Assembly: GCF_003076635.1 (NCBI RefSeq)
Contig: NZ_QDKG01000006.1
Span: 62,001-126,000 of the forward strand
From: Sphingobacterium corticibacter
Lineage (GTDB): Bacteria > Bacteroidota > Bacteroidia > Sphingobacteriales > Sphingobacteriaceae
Direction of reading: 5' to 3'
Length of the DNA stretch: 64,000 nt
The notes below the pieces were generated by a model. It was not told where the DNA came from, did no database searches, and worked only from the letters and a program-made list of their open reading frames with translations. The translations under genes and the position numbers were made by a program. Shown here one piece after another: positions 23,638 through 33,128 of this stretch. How positions within the stretch are numbered: the first letter of the stretch is position 1; each line of letters begins with the position of its first letter.

Positions 23638-25269
23638 CTACAGAGCAGTACATCTGATGTTTCGAGAATGCAAAAAAGCAGCAGCGTTATTGTTGACCCC
23701 TAACGTCACTTCAGAAGCTTGTATTCGGAGACGAGTTGGTCTATTTTGTGATGTGGCCGTGCTGGTCCAGTAATTTACTTCACTGCCTCTGTCTGCTAAC
23801 CCTAATGATGCGTTGTTATTGGTATTAACGTTCATAAAACCTTGAGCAGGCAATGTAAGTACTACATTAGCGTTGCGCCGGCTTGTGAGTACTGCAGCGG
23901 CGCTGTAATTCGTATTTGATTCATTCCAATTTCCTCTCCTGGTCACAACAACTCCGTCTAATAGTTCTTGCATATTAGTTCCTGTAGGTATACGAAACCC
24001 GGTAGGGCATCGGTCGTTCACACCTTTCAATGGTGCTGCCTCGGTTCCTCGATTCCAGTTAGTAATACTAGCAAATGCACTAGTATAATTAGAATTTGTC
24101 GTGGTGCTAGTACCTATGGCAGTATTAATGTTTCTACCAAACTGATAATAGTTGCCATGCAGAGCTGATGTGATGGTCGTCGGATTGTGATCAAGTGTAT
24201 TTGTGACCCCCAAATTATGTAAAGCCCATATTCTCCCATTAATACGTGCTGATGGGACACCCTCATGCGTTAGATATTCATCCGTAGGTACAATGTTTAA
24301 AATGAGATTATAACGCACGCCAGGTGAGACGGTCAGGTTAGTAAATGGCACCAGACCAGATAAGGTAAGTGGACCAATGGTAAGGCTTAGTAGCCTGAAG
24401 CTAGTTACACTATTACTAATTGAATTAACGAAAGAGGTATTCGTATTGGTGATGATCTGGCTTCCGACGTTATTGAAAGCGATATTGACACCGGTCTCGT
24501 TGCCGCTTAGGGTATGTGATCCGTCAGCAAGATTCACTGTCATTCCGTCGTTATGCGGGTTGATACGTCCTTCCGCCGCTGTGATGTTATAGCCAGTTTG
24601 TTGAGAGTTGATAGTGACGCCAATAAGAGGTTTTCGATGTTTGAACACGATATCCAATCGATTGATAGAATTACCGCTCACCGTCAATGTTTGTTTATAA
24701 TACATCAGTGCATTTACCCCTGTTGTAGTGGCTATTCTAGAGTTTGCGAGTGTTCTGGTCGCTACTGCAGGAGTGGTGGCAGGTAAATCTGTCGTAGTAT
24801 TTAATGAAACGGCCACGAAAGTATACGTGCCGCCATCTAATTCTAGTGCTTCGGTGCTGGCCTCCTGCCCGCGGATATAATCACGCTCGGCTACAAATGC
24901 TCCTGCTTGATTGTATACCAACAAACGGTAACGAATGTTGATACCAAGAGCAGATGTATCCGTCGCTGCTCTTGTACCATCTTTTAAAGAGGAATCAGAA
25001 GCAGGATCTTCGGGTCTTAATTCGGCTACCATCAAGAAATCTTTGTTGAGCTCAATGGTGTTGCGTTGTATGATCGGTTCAGTAGGTGTCGCGGCTCTGT
25101 TGCCAAAGGTTTCTTCTGCCTCAAAAGTAGCCTCCCCTACACTAACCTGAATTAATCCCTGTCCTTGCGATCCTGTGGCATCAGATGATTTATTGCAGGA
25201 TACTAGTATAGAGACGCTGGCTAGTAGCAGTAATGCATAATGCGTCAACTTTGTAGACAAATAATTCAT
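23638..25269 (-). CDS. Fimbrillin-like lipoprotein with FISUMP domain, paralogue 3, 543 aa
   Basis: Lipoprotein (LLASVSILVSCNKSSD). Its leader and first 50 residues (CNKSSD, SQGQGLIQVSV) differ from paralogues 1 and 2 but resemble paralogue 4. The fimbrillin-like part has RNTIELNKDFLMVAELRP and the FISUMP part CPTGFRIPTGTNM, NYWTST and a final IRCTAL. Intact and full length. The divergent leader suggests two founding lineages (CKSE type and CNKSSD type) that later exchanged segments. Confidence 0.8.
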   Translation of the reverse strand: MNYLSTKLTHYALLLLASVSILVSCNKSSDATGSQGQGLIQVSVGEATFEAEETFGNRAATPTEPIIQRNTIELNKDFLMVAELRPEDPASDSSLKDGTRAATDTSALGINIRYRLLVYNQAGAFVAERDYIRGQEASTEALELDGGTYTFVAVSLNTTTDLPATTPAVATRTLANSRIATTTGVNALMYYKQTLTVSGNSINRLDIVFKHRKPLIGVTINSQQTGYNITAAEGRINPHNDGMTVNLADGSHTLSGNETGVNIAFNNVGSQIITNTNTSFVNSISNSVTSFRLLSLTIGPLTLSGLVPFTNLTVSPGVRYNLILNIVPTDEYLTHEGVPSARINGRIWALHNLGVTNTLDHNPTTITSALHGNYYQFGRNINTAIGTSTTTNSNYTSAFASITNWNRGTEAAPLKGVNDRCPTGFRIPTGTNMQELLDGVVVTRRGNWNESNTNYSAAAVLTSRRNANVVLTLPAQGFMNVNTNNNASLGLADRGSEVNYWTSTATSQNRPTRLRIQASEVTLGVNNNAAAFLHSRNIRCTAL

Positions 25270-25464
25270 TTTAATTAAATTACGAGTTAATTACGCAAAT
25301 GGAAAACTTATTTATTTTACCGCAAAGGTAATCTTACTGATTTGTTTGCCAAGATGTATTTTACCAGATGTAGTATAATCGCTACCGATTAATGGGTTTT
25401 CAGTTGGGGGAAGGCTTATTAGCATGGGAATATGTTAATGTTTTAAAGCTCTATGTAACATCTG

Positions 25465-25600
25465 CAGCAGGATCTTTGGGTCTGAATTTGATTAACATTA
25501 AGAATTATTTGTTGAGTTCAATAGTGTTGCGTTATATGGCCATTCCGCAGCTATTACTGCTCTGTTTCCTACTGCTTCTTCTGATCAAAAGTAGCGTCAG
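25465..25600 (-). pseudogene. Decayed fifth copy of the fimbrillin-like gene
   Basis: This stretch aligns over about 135 bp with the N-terminal coding part of paralogue 3 (the RNTIELNKDFLMVAELRP region), but with stops and changes. No signal peptide or downstream domain remains. Confidence 0.6.
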
Positions 25601-25972
25601 CTTTATCATAAGCGAATGGTTGTTTTTTTGTTAAAAATTTTTTTTTAAGAAATAGTGCTTCCGATTGGTTTTTCTTGGCGATTTTGTTGCTCGTCAAGGG
25701 CTAAAATGTTAATAAAACCGCAAAAGTTGTTCTTATTCACTAGAAGCTTTACAGGATAAAAAAGTGGGAAAAATAAATGTAACAGGTAGGATAGTTCCGC
25801 TTTTTTGGAACCGAAAAATTACATAATTAATTTCATCAATATTTCATAAATCAGTTGTGATTGTAACACTGATTTTGTGTCAATTTATAAAATTTTGGAA
25901 GTATTATGAACCTTTATACTAAAAAGTAGGTTATTAACAATAACATCTATTTTAAAAACATTTTATCACTAC

Positions 25973-27001
25973 ATGTACACTATTATGGCGGAAGAAACTC
26001 AACCTAAACGCAATGTATTTAAAGAACACTTTTCTATTCTAAAAAATTCAGCTATGGGTTTTGGTGAAGAAGACTGTCTGAAATATAGCGCCTCCTTAGC
26101 ATATTACACCGTTTTCTCGCTAGGCCCCATCTTAGTCTTGATGATATCTTTAGCAGGAATATTCCTTGGTCAAGATGCTATCGAAGGTAAAGTCTTTGAA
26201 GAATTGCGTGGTTTGGTAGGGGCAAGTGCTGCATTGCAGGTGCAAGAAGTGATCAAAAATCTTTCTCTATCGGGAAAATCAAGCATCACGCTGGTCATCA
26301 GTGCTGTCACCTTGCTGATCGGTGCTACCACTGTGTTTGGTGATATACAAAATACCATCAATAAAATCTGGCATGTGCGCCCTAAAGTAAAAAAAGGTTG
26401 GTTGAAGATGCTGAAAGATCGATTGCTATCATCTTCTTTAGTGATAGGTTTAGGTTTCCTATTGGTCGTTTCCTTGGTGATCAATGGTGCGGTATTGGCA
26501 TTTACCGAGCGATTGCAACGTTTCTTGCCTGATAGTACGGTCTTCCTCGTGAATGGTATTAATTTCTTTATCTCTTTTGGTATCGTCTTTATCCTTTTTG
26601 CGGTCATCTTCAAGTTACTTCCTGATGTGGTGATTTCTTGGAAAACCGTTGCCTCCGGTGCATTTTTTACGGCTTTGCTATTTGTATTAGGTCGATTCGG
26701 AATTGGCTTTTATATTGACAGTTCGGACACCGAATCTACCTATGGAGCAGCCAGTGCGATTGTGCTTATTCTGCTTTGGGTGTACTATACAGCAGCTATT
26801 CTGTATTTTGGCGCGGTTTACACGCGTGAATACGCTACATTCCACAATGTGCCAATCGAACCATCGGAATTTGCTGTGCATGTTGAGCTCACCGAGACGG
26901 AAAAAGAAGTAAATGAATTACCACAAGCACCATTGACCGAAGAAGAAAAGGATCTTAATAAGCCGGAAAAACCGGGGGATAATCGAGAAACTGCGGAATA
27001 A
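25973..27001 (+). CDS. YihY/BrkB-family membrane protein, 342 aa
   Basis: Inner-membrane protein of the YihY/virulence factor BrkB family, formerly misnamed ribonuclease BN. The typical start DCLKYSASLAYYTVFSLGPIL leads to about six membrane segments (for example VISAVTLLIGATTVFG, VIGLGFLLVVSLVI, FFISFGIVFILFAVIF, IVLILLWVYYTAAILYF), then an acidic tail (TEEEKDLNKPEKPG). Transport or envelope roles have been suggested for the family; the function is unproven. It sits between fimbrillin copies 3 and 4 on the opposite strand. The ATG at 25973 is used; 25985 is an alternative. Confidence 0.85.
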   Translation: MYTIMAEETQPKRNVFKEHFSILKNSAMGFGEEDCLKYSASLAYYTVFSLGPILVLMISLAGIFLGQDAIEGKVFEELRGLVGASAALQVQEVIKNLSLSGKSSITLVISAVTLLIGATTVFGDIQNTINKIWHVRPKVKKGWLKMLKDRLLSSSLVIGLGFLLVVSLVINGAVLAFTERLQRFLPDSTVFLVNGINFFISFGIVFILFAVIFKLLPDVVISWKTVASGAFFTALLFVLGRFGIGFYIDSSDTESTYGAASAIVLILLWVYYTAAILYFGAVYTREYATFHNVPIEPSEFAVHVELTETEKEVNELPQAPLTEEEKDLNKPEKPGDNRETAE

Positions 27002-27094
27002 GAGAGGCGCTATAAATAAGTAATTGGCAGATACAATCTTCAGTAATGATATTAATCCGATGCAACTGAAATTAACTTTAGTGAAGAATCGCAT

Positions 27095-28738
27095 CTAAGA
27101 TCGCGGAATATTTTCGGTCAGCGGGATGGCAGTGCATCTAAGAGGTCTAGATTGCAAAAAAGCTGTATTAGAAGCGTCTGGCGTGCCTACGGAAGCATTT
27201 GTGGAGGTAATTAGCAGTCGATAAGGAGCTGACGTCGATAGAGCATTACTAGCGTAAAGGGCTGCCTCATTTCCTCTGTTTGATACATTATTCGTTAAAA
27301 AATAACCTTGAGCAGGCAATGTAAGTACTACATTAGCGTTGCGCCGGCTTGTGAGTACTGCAGCGGCGCTGTAATTCGTGTTTGACTCACTCCAGTTTCC
27401 TCTCCTAGTTACAACAACTCCGTCTAATAGTTCTTGCAAATTGGCTCTTGTAGGTATACGAAAGCCTGCGGGGCACACATCGTTTACTCCCTTAACTGGT
27501 GCGGCCTCGGTTCCTCGATTCCAATTAGTAATACTAGCATTATTGCCGTTATAATTAGAATTTGTCGTAGTGCTTGTGCCTACGGCAACATTGATGTTTC
27601 TGCCAAACTGGTAATAATTACCATGTAGAGCTGATGTGATGGTCGTTGGGTTGTGATCAAGCGTGTTGGTGACACCCATATTGTGCAAAGCCCATATTCT
27701 CCCATTAATACGTGCTGATGGAACACCCTCATGTGTTAGATATTCATCTCGAGGTACAATGTTTAAGATTAGATTGTACCGAACTCCTGGTGCTACGGTT
27801 AGAGTAGTAAACGGTGTTAAGTTGCTTAAGGTAAGTGGACCAATGGTAATGGAGTTGAGGGTGAAGGAGGTTGCGCTATTGCTAACCGAATTAATGTAGT
27901 TGTTAGATGTATTGGTTATAATCTGACTGCCGACAGTATTAAATTCAACAGCAGCTGGTTGCGCAGTTCCACTTTGAGTATGTGATCCGTCAGTAAGATT
28001 CACCGTCATACCATTGTTATGCGGTGCAAAAAGTCCAGAGGCTGCGGTGACATTATAGCCAGTTTGTTGAGAGTTGATAGTAACGGCGATAAGTGGTTTT
28101 CTATGTTTAAAAATGATATCCAATCGATTGATCGCATTATCACTCACCGTCATAGTTTGCTGATAATACATCAGTGCAGATATTCCCCCCGTTACGACAA
28201 TTTGAGAATTGGTTAAAGTTCGAGTAGCTGCTGCAGGAGTGGTGGCAGGTATGGCGCTAGTTAGACCCAGAGAAATGGCGACAAAGGAATAGGTCGTGCC
28301 GTTTTCTAGAAACAACGTTTCGGTGCTAGCCTCTTGACCGCGGACGTAATCGCGTTCGGTCACAAATGCGCCTGCTTGATCGTAAACCAAGACGCGATAC
28401 TGTATGTTATTACCAAGCGCCGCGGTGTCTGACTCAGCTCTAGAGCCATCCTTTAGCGATGAAGGGGATGTGGTGTCTTCGGGTCTCAACTCGGCTACCA
28501 TCAAGAAGTCTTTGTTGAGTTCAATGGTGTTGCGTTGTATGGTAGGTTCATAAGTTGTTACTGCTCTATTGCCAATTGATTGTTCGGATTCGAAAATAGC
28601 ATCGCTTACACTAACGTTAATTAATCCCTGTCCTTGTGATATTCTTGAATCGGATGATTTGTTACAAGCTGTTATCACGAGGCTAGTTGTTATTGCCAGT
28701 AAAATAAAATAGTAAAAGAAAATCGAAATGTGCTTCAT
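27095..28738 (-). CDS. Fimbrillin-like lipoprotein with FISUMP domain, paralogue 4, 547 aa
   Basis: Lipoprotein with leader SLVITACNKSSDS (CNKSSD type, like paralogue 3), but from about residue 45 on it is nearly identical to paralogue 2, including the FISUMP part (CPAGFRIPTRANL, LRCTAI). It has an extra C-terminal tail (PLTENIPRS) where paralogue 2 stops. The chimera of a paralogue-3-like head and paralogue-2-like body strongly suggests recombination. It converges on the BrkB gene. Confidence 0.8.
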   Translation of the reverse strand: MKHISIFFYYFILLAITTSLVITACNKSSDSRISQGQGLINVSVSDAIFESEQSIGNRAVTTYEPTIQRNTIELNKDFLMVAELRPEDTTSPSSLKDGSRAESDTAALGNNIQYRVLVYDQAGAFVTERDYVRGQEASTETLFLENGTTYSFVAISLGLTSAIPATTPAAATRTLTNSQIVVTGGISALMYYQQTMTVSDNAINRLDIIFKHRKPLIAVTINSQQTGYNVTAASGLFAPHNNGMTVNLTDGSHTQSGTAQPAAVEFNTVGSQIITNTSNNYINSVSNSATSFTLNSITIGPLTLSNLTPFTTLTVAPGVRYNLILNIVPRDEYLTHEGVPSARINGRIWALHNMGVTNTLDHNPTTITSALHGNYYQFGRNINVAVGTSTTTNSNYNGNNASITNWNRGTEAAPVKGVNDVCPAGFRIPTRANLQELLDGVVVTRRGNWSESNTNYSAAAVLTSRRNANVVLTLPAQGYFLTNNVSNRGNEAALYASNALSTSAPYRLLITSTNASVGTPDASNTAFLQSRPLRCTAIPLTENIPRS

Positions 28739-28944
28739 AGTTATATTATTTATACTTTTTTTATCAATAATTTAATAAATAACGATGTTAAGTTATTTTT
28801 TTTGTTTTGAAATATATTTATTATCATCTTTATATTTATTTTTTTGTAGTGACGTATCTACGTTACTTTTGGTTATTGGAGTGTGGCTTAGATTATGCAG
28901 TGATAACTATCTTTCAACAAACGGTAACAAATGTCGTTACTAAG

Positions 28945-29025
28945 AGCAGATGTATTTGTCGCTGCTCTTTTGCCATTTTTTGAAGAGAAATTGGAAGCAG
29001 GATCTTCGGGGCATAATTCGCTAAA
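28945..29025 (-). pseudogene. Decayed sixth fragment of the fimbrillin-like gene
   Basis: About 80 bp match the stretch at 24950-25030 inside paralogue 3 (the part encoding ...DGTRAATDTS... and upstream of it) with several changes. It stands directly before the thioredoxin-like gene and extends that gene's frame artificially. Confidence 0.55.
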
Positions 29026-29086
29026 AGAATGTAAAACTCCCGAATTACTCGTAATTTTAATGCATACACACCAACTAAAAGCGCGT

Positions 29087-29584
29087 ATGTTTTACAAATA
29101 CTTATTTCTGCCGATGCTGATCTTTTTTCTGTGGAGTAGTACCGGAGTTGCACAGAGCATTCAGCAGATGCCCGCATTTCAGCAGTTTGCTCGTTATGAT
29201 AATGGAAATCAATTTACAGTAGATTCTTTATCCACGGAAGGGGTGAATGTATTGATTTTTTACGATCCTGGCTGTGGGCATTGTCAAGAGTTGGGCTATG
29301 ATATTGCTAAGAATTGGGAAATCTGGAGCCCTAATATTTCCTTCTACTTTATCTCGATGGGAGAGAAGGAGGGGGTAGATCGTTATACCGCGCAATATGC
29401 CAAAGGTTTGGATCAGAAATCGAATGTGACCTTTTTGCACGATCCCACCGGTGAATTTATTACACTTTTCGATCCACAGAACTTTCCTTCCACGTATATC
29501 TATTCTGCTAAGGATAGATCTCTAATTCAATTCTACGACGGCGTGAATACGACCAAAGATATGCAACAACACCTCAGCAAGTGA
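29087..29584 (+). CDS. Periplasmic thioredoxin-fold protein, 165 aa
   Basis: Signal peptide (FLPMLIFFLWSSTGVAQS), then a thioredoxin fold with the active site FYDPGCGHCQELG (CGHC), a central FYFISMGEKEGVDRYTA and FPSTYIYSAKDRSL with the cis-Pro. Likely a thiol-disulfide oxidoreductase or TlpA/ResA-like redox partner of the cell envelope. The ATG at 29087 gives a clean signal peptide; 29060 is possible. The longer frame upstream runs through a fimbrillin remnant and is not coding. Confidence 0.75.
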   Translation: MFYKYLFLPMLIFFLWSSTGVAQSIQQMPAFQQFARYDNGNQFTVDSLSTEGVNVLIFYDPGCGHCQELGYDIAKNWEIWSPNISFYFISMGEKEGVDRYTAQYAKGLDQKSNVTFLHDPTGEFITLFDPQNFPSTYIYSAKDRSLIQFYDGVNTTKDMQQHLSK

Positions 29585-29613
29585 TACCATGTGCTAAGGT
29601 GTTGTACAGAATC

Positions 29614-31059
29614 TTATTTCTTTCTAATGACTTCTCGAACAATCGCCATAGCGGTCTCATCTACCGATACATTGCTGTTGGATAAAACAACCACAGCGGA
29701 GCGCTCGTCGGGGATGATGGCCATAAAAGAGCTGCTTCCAGCGGTACCACCATTATGCCAGAATAGGTTTTGATCCTCTAACAAATTTGTATGCCAGCCT
29801 AGCCCAATATCCATATTGTCTTCGGGTATATAAAAGGTAAATAGTTTAGTAGCAGCCATCGCGCGTTGGATCGCATTTTCAGGTGCGGCTACCTGCGTAA
29901 TGGCATAACGCAGCATATCATTTATAGTAGATTTAATCGCTCCAGTGCCTGCCATAGCTTGCCAATTCCACATCGGCACTGCTGCACCATCTTGATATAC
30001 CTTAAGCAAGTTAGGGTTTTTAGGATCAGCTTTTAGTTCGGTGGCACGCATGAACAATGGCGTAGTAAGCGTTTCTTTCAGGTACGTGTCAAACGGTTTC
30101 TTTGAGATAATGGCTATCAATTCGCCTAACAAACCATAACCTACATTGCTGTAAGCATATTGTGTTTCGGGCTCATGATCCAGCTTTGCGTGGCGCAAAT
30201 ACGAGAAAAGTGATTTACGATTGTAGTGCGCATAGGGATCTGCTTCTACAAATGATCCCGCTGTATTCCAGTTGTCTGGCAAACGAGGTAGTCCCGAGGT
30301 ATGGTTGGCCAAGCTGCGGAAAGTGATTTTCTGCAAAGCTGGATTTTTGGCCACTGAATCTGGTAGGAATTTTACGATGCTATCGTCTAAGCTAATTACC
30401 TGACGCTCGACTAGATCAGCCAAAAGCGTCGCAGTGAATGTCTTAGTTACCGATGCGATTTCGTAGATACTTTCCTCAGTTGGTAAGGTTTTGTTCCCTT
30501 TTTCCGTTTCTCCAAAAAAGAACTTCTGCACCTTGCCGCGATGAATAATACCAATAGCCAATGAACGCGCATTCGCTTTCTGCGTATAACTTTTCGCAAT
30601 ATTTTCTAATCTAAACTCAAATGGGTCTTTGGCAACCATAGGCGCGGACGTATCGGCCAGCGCAGCTTCTTTGGCAGCCGCCACTTTGGGATCTTCTTGG
30701 TACTGCTGGAACGAAATCATATGGTAGCGATTGGTGCTATCCACTCCCAATACCAACAAAAGATGCTCGGTATCGAAGTCCAGTCGGTAACTGGCAATAC
30801 CACGCTCAAATTTTAGCCGTTCTGCATTCTTGATATTACCTAGCGCGTACAGCTGTTGCAACATCGTGCTCAACTGCTCTTCAGAGATCTGCGCTTTGAA
30901 AGTCGTGTTGGCTAGCTGATAGATGGAATCAGCTTGCTGCGTATTAAACAAATACTCAATCTGATTATATAACGCACGGTTTACCTTTTCGTCTGCAGAC
31001 TGCGCAGACGAAAACTGCACACATAGCAGAAAGCCCAGAAATAGAAAAATCTTATACAT
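29614..31059 (-). CDS. Secreted serine hydrolase of the beta-lactamase/DD-peptidase family, 481 aa
   Basis: Signal peptide (FLGFLLCVQFSSAQS), an N-terminal DUF3887-like domain (about 22-120), then a class C beta-lactamase-like hydrolase domain. The three active-site motifs are present: S203-x-x-K206 in ASVTKTF, Y303-S-N in YAYSNVGYG, and HNGGT in place of KTG. Such enzymes are D-peptidases or esterases more often than true beta-lactamases. It is intact and stands 39 bp downstream of the next gene, so it may belong to the same operon. Confidence 0.8.
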   Translation of the reverse strand: MYKIFLFLGFLLCVQFSSAQSADEKVNRALYNQIEYLFNTQQADSIYQLANTTFKAQISEEQLSTMLQQLYALGNIKNAERLKFERGIASYRLDFDTEHLLLVLGVDSTNRYHMISFQQYQEDPKVAAAKEAALADTSAPMVAKDPFEFRLENIAKSYTQKANARSLAIGIIHRGKVQKFFFGETEKGNKTLPTEESIYEIASVTKTFTATLLADLVERQVISLDDSIVKFLPDSVAKNPALQKITFRSLANHTSGLPRLPDNWNTAGSFVEADPYAHYNRKSLFSYLRHAKLDHEPETQYAYSNVGYGLLGELIAIISKKPFDTYLKETLTTPLFMRATELKADPKNPNLLKVYQDGAAVPMWNWQAMAGTGAIKSTINDMLRYAITQVAAPENAIQRAMAATKLFTFYIPEDNMDIGLGWHTNLLEDQNLFWHNGGTAGSSSFMAIIPDERSAVVVLSNSNVSVDETAMAIVREVIRKK

Positions 31060-31097
31060 ATGCCAAAATTAGGGAAAGAATTTTTGATGCAGTAACA

Positions 31098-32042
31098 TTA
31101 CTGTACTTCCAAGCTACGAAAAATAGTTTTCATCTCTTCCATGGCTCGAGCACTGATGTTATAGCCGATCATAGAATAGGCTCTATTGGTATCAAATCGG
31201 GTAATGAAATAGGCCTGAGTAATCTCTCCACTGCGCTTGCTGCGCAGATTGGCCATCACTTCTTCGGCAGGTGAGTCTCCTGACTGCAAAGAGCGAGAGA
31301 ATAAAACGGAATCTACCTCAAAAATAGCTTGTACTTGTTGGAGGATAAAGGTTGTTTTATCAGTCACTTCGGTAGTGAGGAATTTGCGGTCTATGAAAAA
31401 TGCAGCCGGTGTCCAGTTATTCTTTCCATCTTGCATGTACTGCAAGGCTGTGCCGGTTTTCCGACTGAAACGAAAGGAAGTACCTGCTGTATTGATCGTG
31501 AAGCCCATATTCTTTAAAGGATCTACTACTACATCAGGATGATAGCGAACCGATAAAATGGTCTGCATAATGGCACTATCTAAAGCAGCACCTTCTTGAT
31601 AGGGATAATGACAATTGAAGGCAATGGTTTCTTTATCATTGCCCAACACCAGAAAAATGCGTTGAAAAAGCGCGGTGTCGGTATCTCCCTTTTGCGTGCC
31701 TACATATAATCGGGCAGGCAGATCATTAATCATATATTGCGCCTGTTCTACCATGGTAGATTTGTCATTGCTGATCACCATCGGAATAGCCTGCGCAATA
31801 TATTGTTGGTATGGTGTAGTAACTTCGAGTACCATAATGGTACTTTGCGTTTCCAAATTTTGAAGACCGGTAAAACTGGTAGCCGGTTCGTACCCTGCCG
31901 AAGCGGCAAGACTCACCTTGGTACCAGCGATTATCTCATGTCGTGGTGTTTCTTCATTGATGATCAAGTTTTGCGCAAGCGCATTCAAGGTGTTCATCAG
32001 TAGGCCACAAGCCAACAGAAATACCAGTCCAATTTTAGTCAT
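31098..32042 (-). CDS. Secreted protein of unknown function, 314 aa
   Basis: Not recognised. Signal peptide (LVFLLACGLLMNTLNALAQ), then a beta-rich protein with AGTKVSLAASAGYEPATSF and repeated strand-turn patterns; no cysteine pairs or metal motifs stand out. A Phe/Ser-rich centre (TAGTSFRFSRKTGTALQY) and a C-terminal helix (AMEEMKTIFRSL) suggest a two-lobed DcrB/PsbP-like fold, but that is a guess. It starts 2 bp after the stop codon of the ATP-grasp gene, so it is cotranscribed with it. Confidence 0.5.
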   Translation of the reverse strand: MTKIGLVFLLACGLLMNTLNALAQNLIINEETPRHEIIAGTKVSLAASAGYEPATSFTGLQNLETQSTIMVLEVTTPYQQYIAQAIPMVISNDKSTMVEQAQYMINDLPARLYVGTQKGDTDTALFQRIFLVLGNDKETIAFNCHYPYQEGAALDSAIMQTILSVRYHPDVVVDPLKNMGFTINTAGTSFRFSRKTGTALQYMQDGKNNWTPAAFFIDRKFLTTEVTDKTTFILQQVQAIFEVDSVLFSRSLQSGDSPAEEVMANLRSKRSGEITQAYFITRFDTNRAYSMIGYNISARAMEEMKTIFRSLEVQ

Positions 32043-32044
32043 GT

Positions 32045-33049
32045 TTATTTTTTGCGATCGTGAATTTTGTGCTCGATGTCTTTGATGATTACGGAGATAA
32101 AATCTTGACCTGTCAGTTCAGACGCTTGCTGCAAAGCACCTGGGCTGAATACATTAATTTCCATAATCTTGCTGCCTACAATGTCTAAGCCTACCAAGTA
32201 CATGCCGTCTTTGACTAATTGATCGGCGACAAGTTTAACGACCTTGAGTGTATTTTCATCGATTTCGGCCGCATGCATGGTCGCTCCCTGATGCACATTG
32301 CTTCGGATTTCATTCTCTGGTTGCACTCTACGAACCGCAGCGTATTGGCCATTGATTTCGATCGGCTTACCATCCAATAGGAAAAAGCGAAGATCGCCTT
32401 TGCTGGCTTCTGGTAGATATTCCTGTGCAATAATATAACCATCCCGAGCGATGGCTTCTACCGTTTGCTTCAGATTTTGAGCGCTTTCTTTGTTGATGAG
32501 AAATACGTTTTTACCTCCCGAGCCTTTCAGTGGTTTCAGGATGATTTTCTCTTCATTCTTGTCAAAGAAATTTTGTACATCGGCATAGTTGCGCGTTACG
32601 ATGGTTTTTGGGCGGATGCTTTCGTCGAAGTTTTCCAGATACAATTTGTTGCTAGCACGCGTGAGCGCCTCTGGATTGTTGATTACGAAAACTCCTTGCT
32701 GCTGTGCCAATTCGGCAAACTGCAAACCAGCTGCGGCGGCCCACGGGCGCGAAATCATTTCGTCGGCCGCATCAAAACGTAGCCAAAGTACATCGATCTG
32801 CTTGAGATTGACAAGGCTCTTTTCGGTTTCCCGAACCACGTGTATAAAGTCTGACTCGGTCTGTATACTTTCGTGTGGCGATACTTGCCGTGCATGTGCG
32901 CCAACAACTACTTCGGGGTCGTAGTAGAAATCGGCCAAGCCGATGTAGAATACTTCATGTCCGCGCTCTAGCGCTTTCAATGCCAAGGAGGTCGTGGTGT
33001 AATAAGCCTCTTCTTTATGGGTCTGATTGATTACAAATGCTATTTTCAT
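32045..33049 (-). CDS. Glutathione synthetase-like ATP-grasp ligase, 334 aa
   Basis: ATP-grasp enzyme of the prokaryotic glutathione synthetase type, expected to form a peptide or amide bond with ATP. N-terminal KIAFVINQTHKEEAYYTT, then the ATP-grasp core ILKPLKGSGGKNVFLI (phosphate loop), IAQEYLPEASKGDLRFFLLD and LVGLDIVGSKIMEINVFSPG (metal-binding EIN). The ATG at 33047-33049 begins the domain. No gamma-glutamylcysteine ligase is near, so glutathione itself may not be the product. The known gene neighbourhood with a QEGLA peptidase and an N-formylglutamate amidohydrolase suggests a dedicated small-peptide pathway. Confidence 0.85.
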   Translation of the reverse strand: MKIAFVINQTHKEEAYYTTTSLALKALERGHEVFYIGLADFYYDPEVVVGAHARQVSPHESIQTESDFIHVVRETEKSLVNLKQIDVLWLRFDAADEMISRPWAAAAGLQFAELAQQQGVFVINNPEALTRASNKLYLENFDESIRPKTIVTRNYADVQNFFDKNEEKIILKPLKGSGGKNVFLINKESAQNLKQTVEAIARDGYIIAQEYLPEASKGDLRFFLLDGKPIEINGQYAAVRRVQPENEIRSNVHQGATMHAAEIDENTLKVVKLVADQLVKDGMYLVGLDIVGSKIMEINVFSPGALQQASELTGQDFISVIIKDIEHKIHDRKK

Positions 33050-33128
33050 ATGGAAATTATAATATTTGATACATGGCATTTCGGTCGAAGCGATGTGACA
33101 CGATACGAAATGGGGTAAATTGTCTTGT

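Noticed and set aside
23641-25269. CRISPR-like or short tandem repeats in the lipoprotein cluster
   Set aside because: The repeats are whole-gene duplications, not short spaced units.
28931-29086. Longer N-terminus for the thioredoxin-like gene
   Set aside because: This part is antisense to a fimbrillin gene remnant; the signal peptide begins only at 29087.
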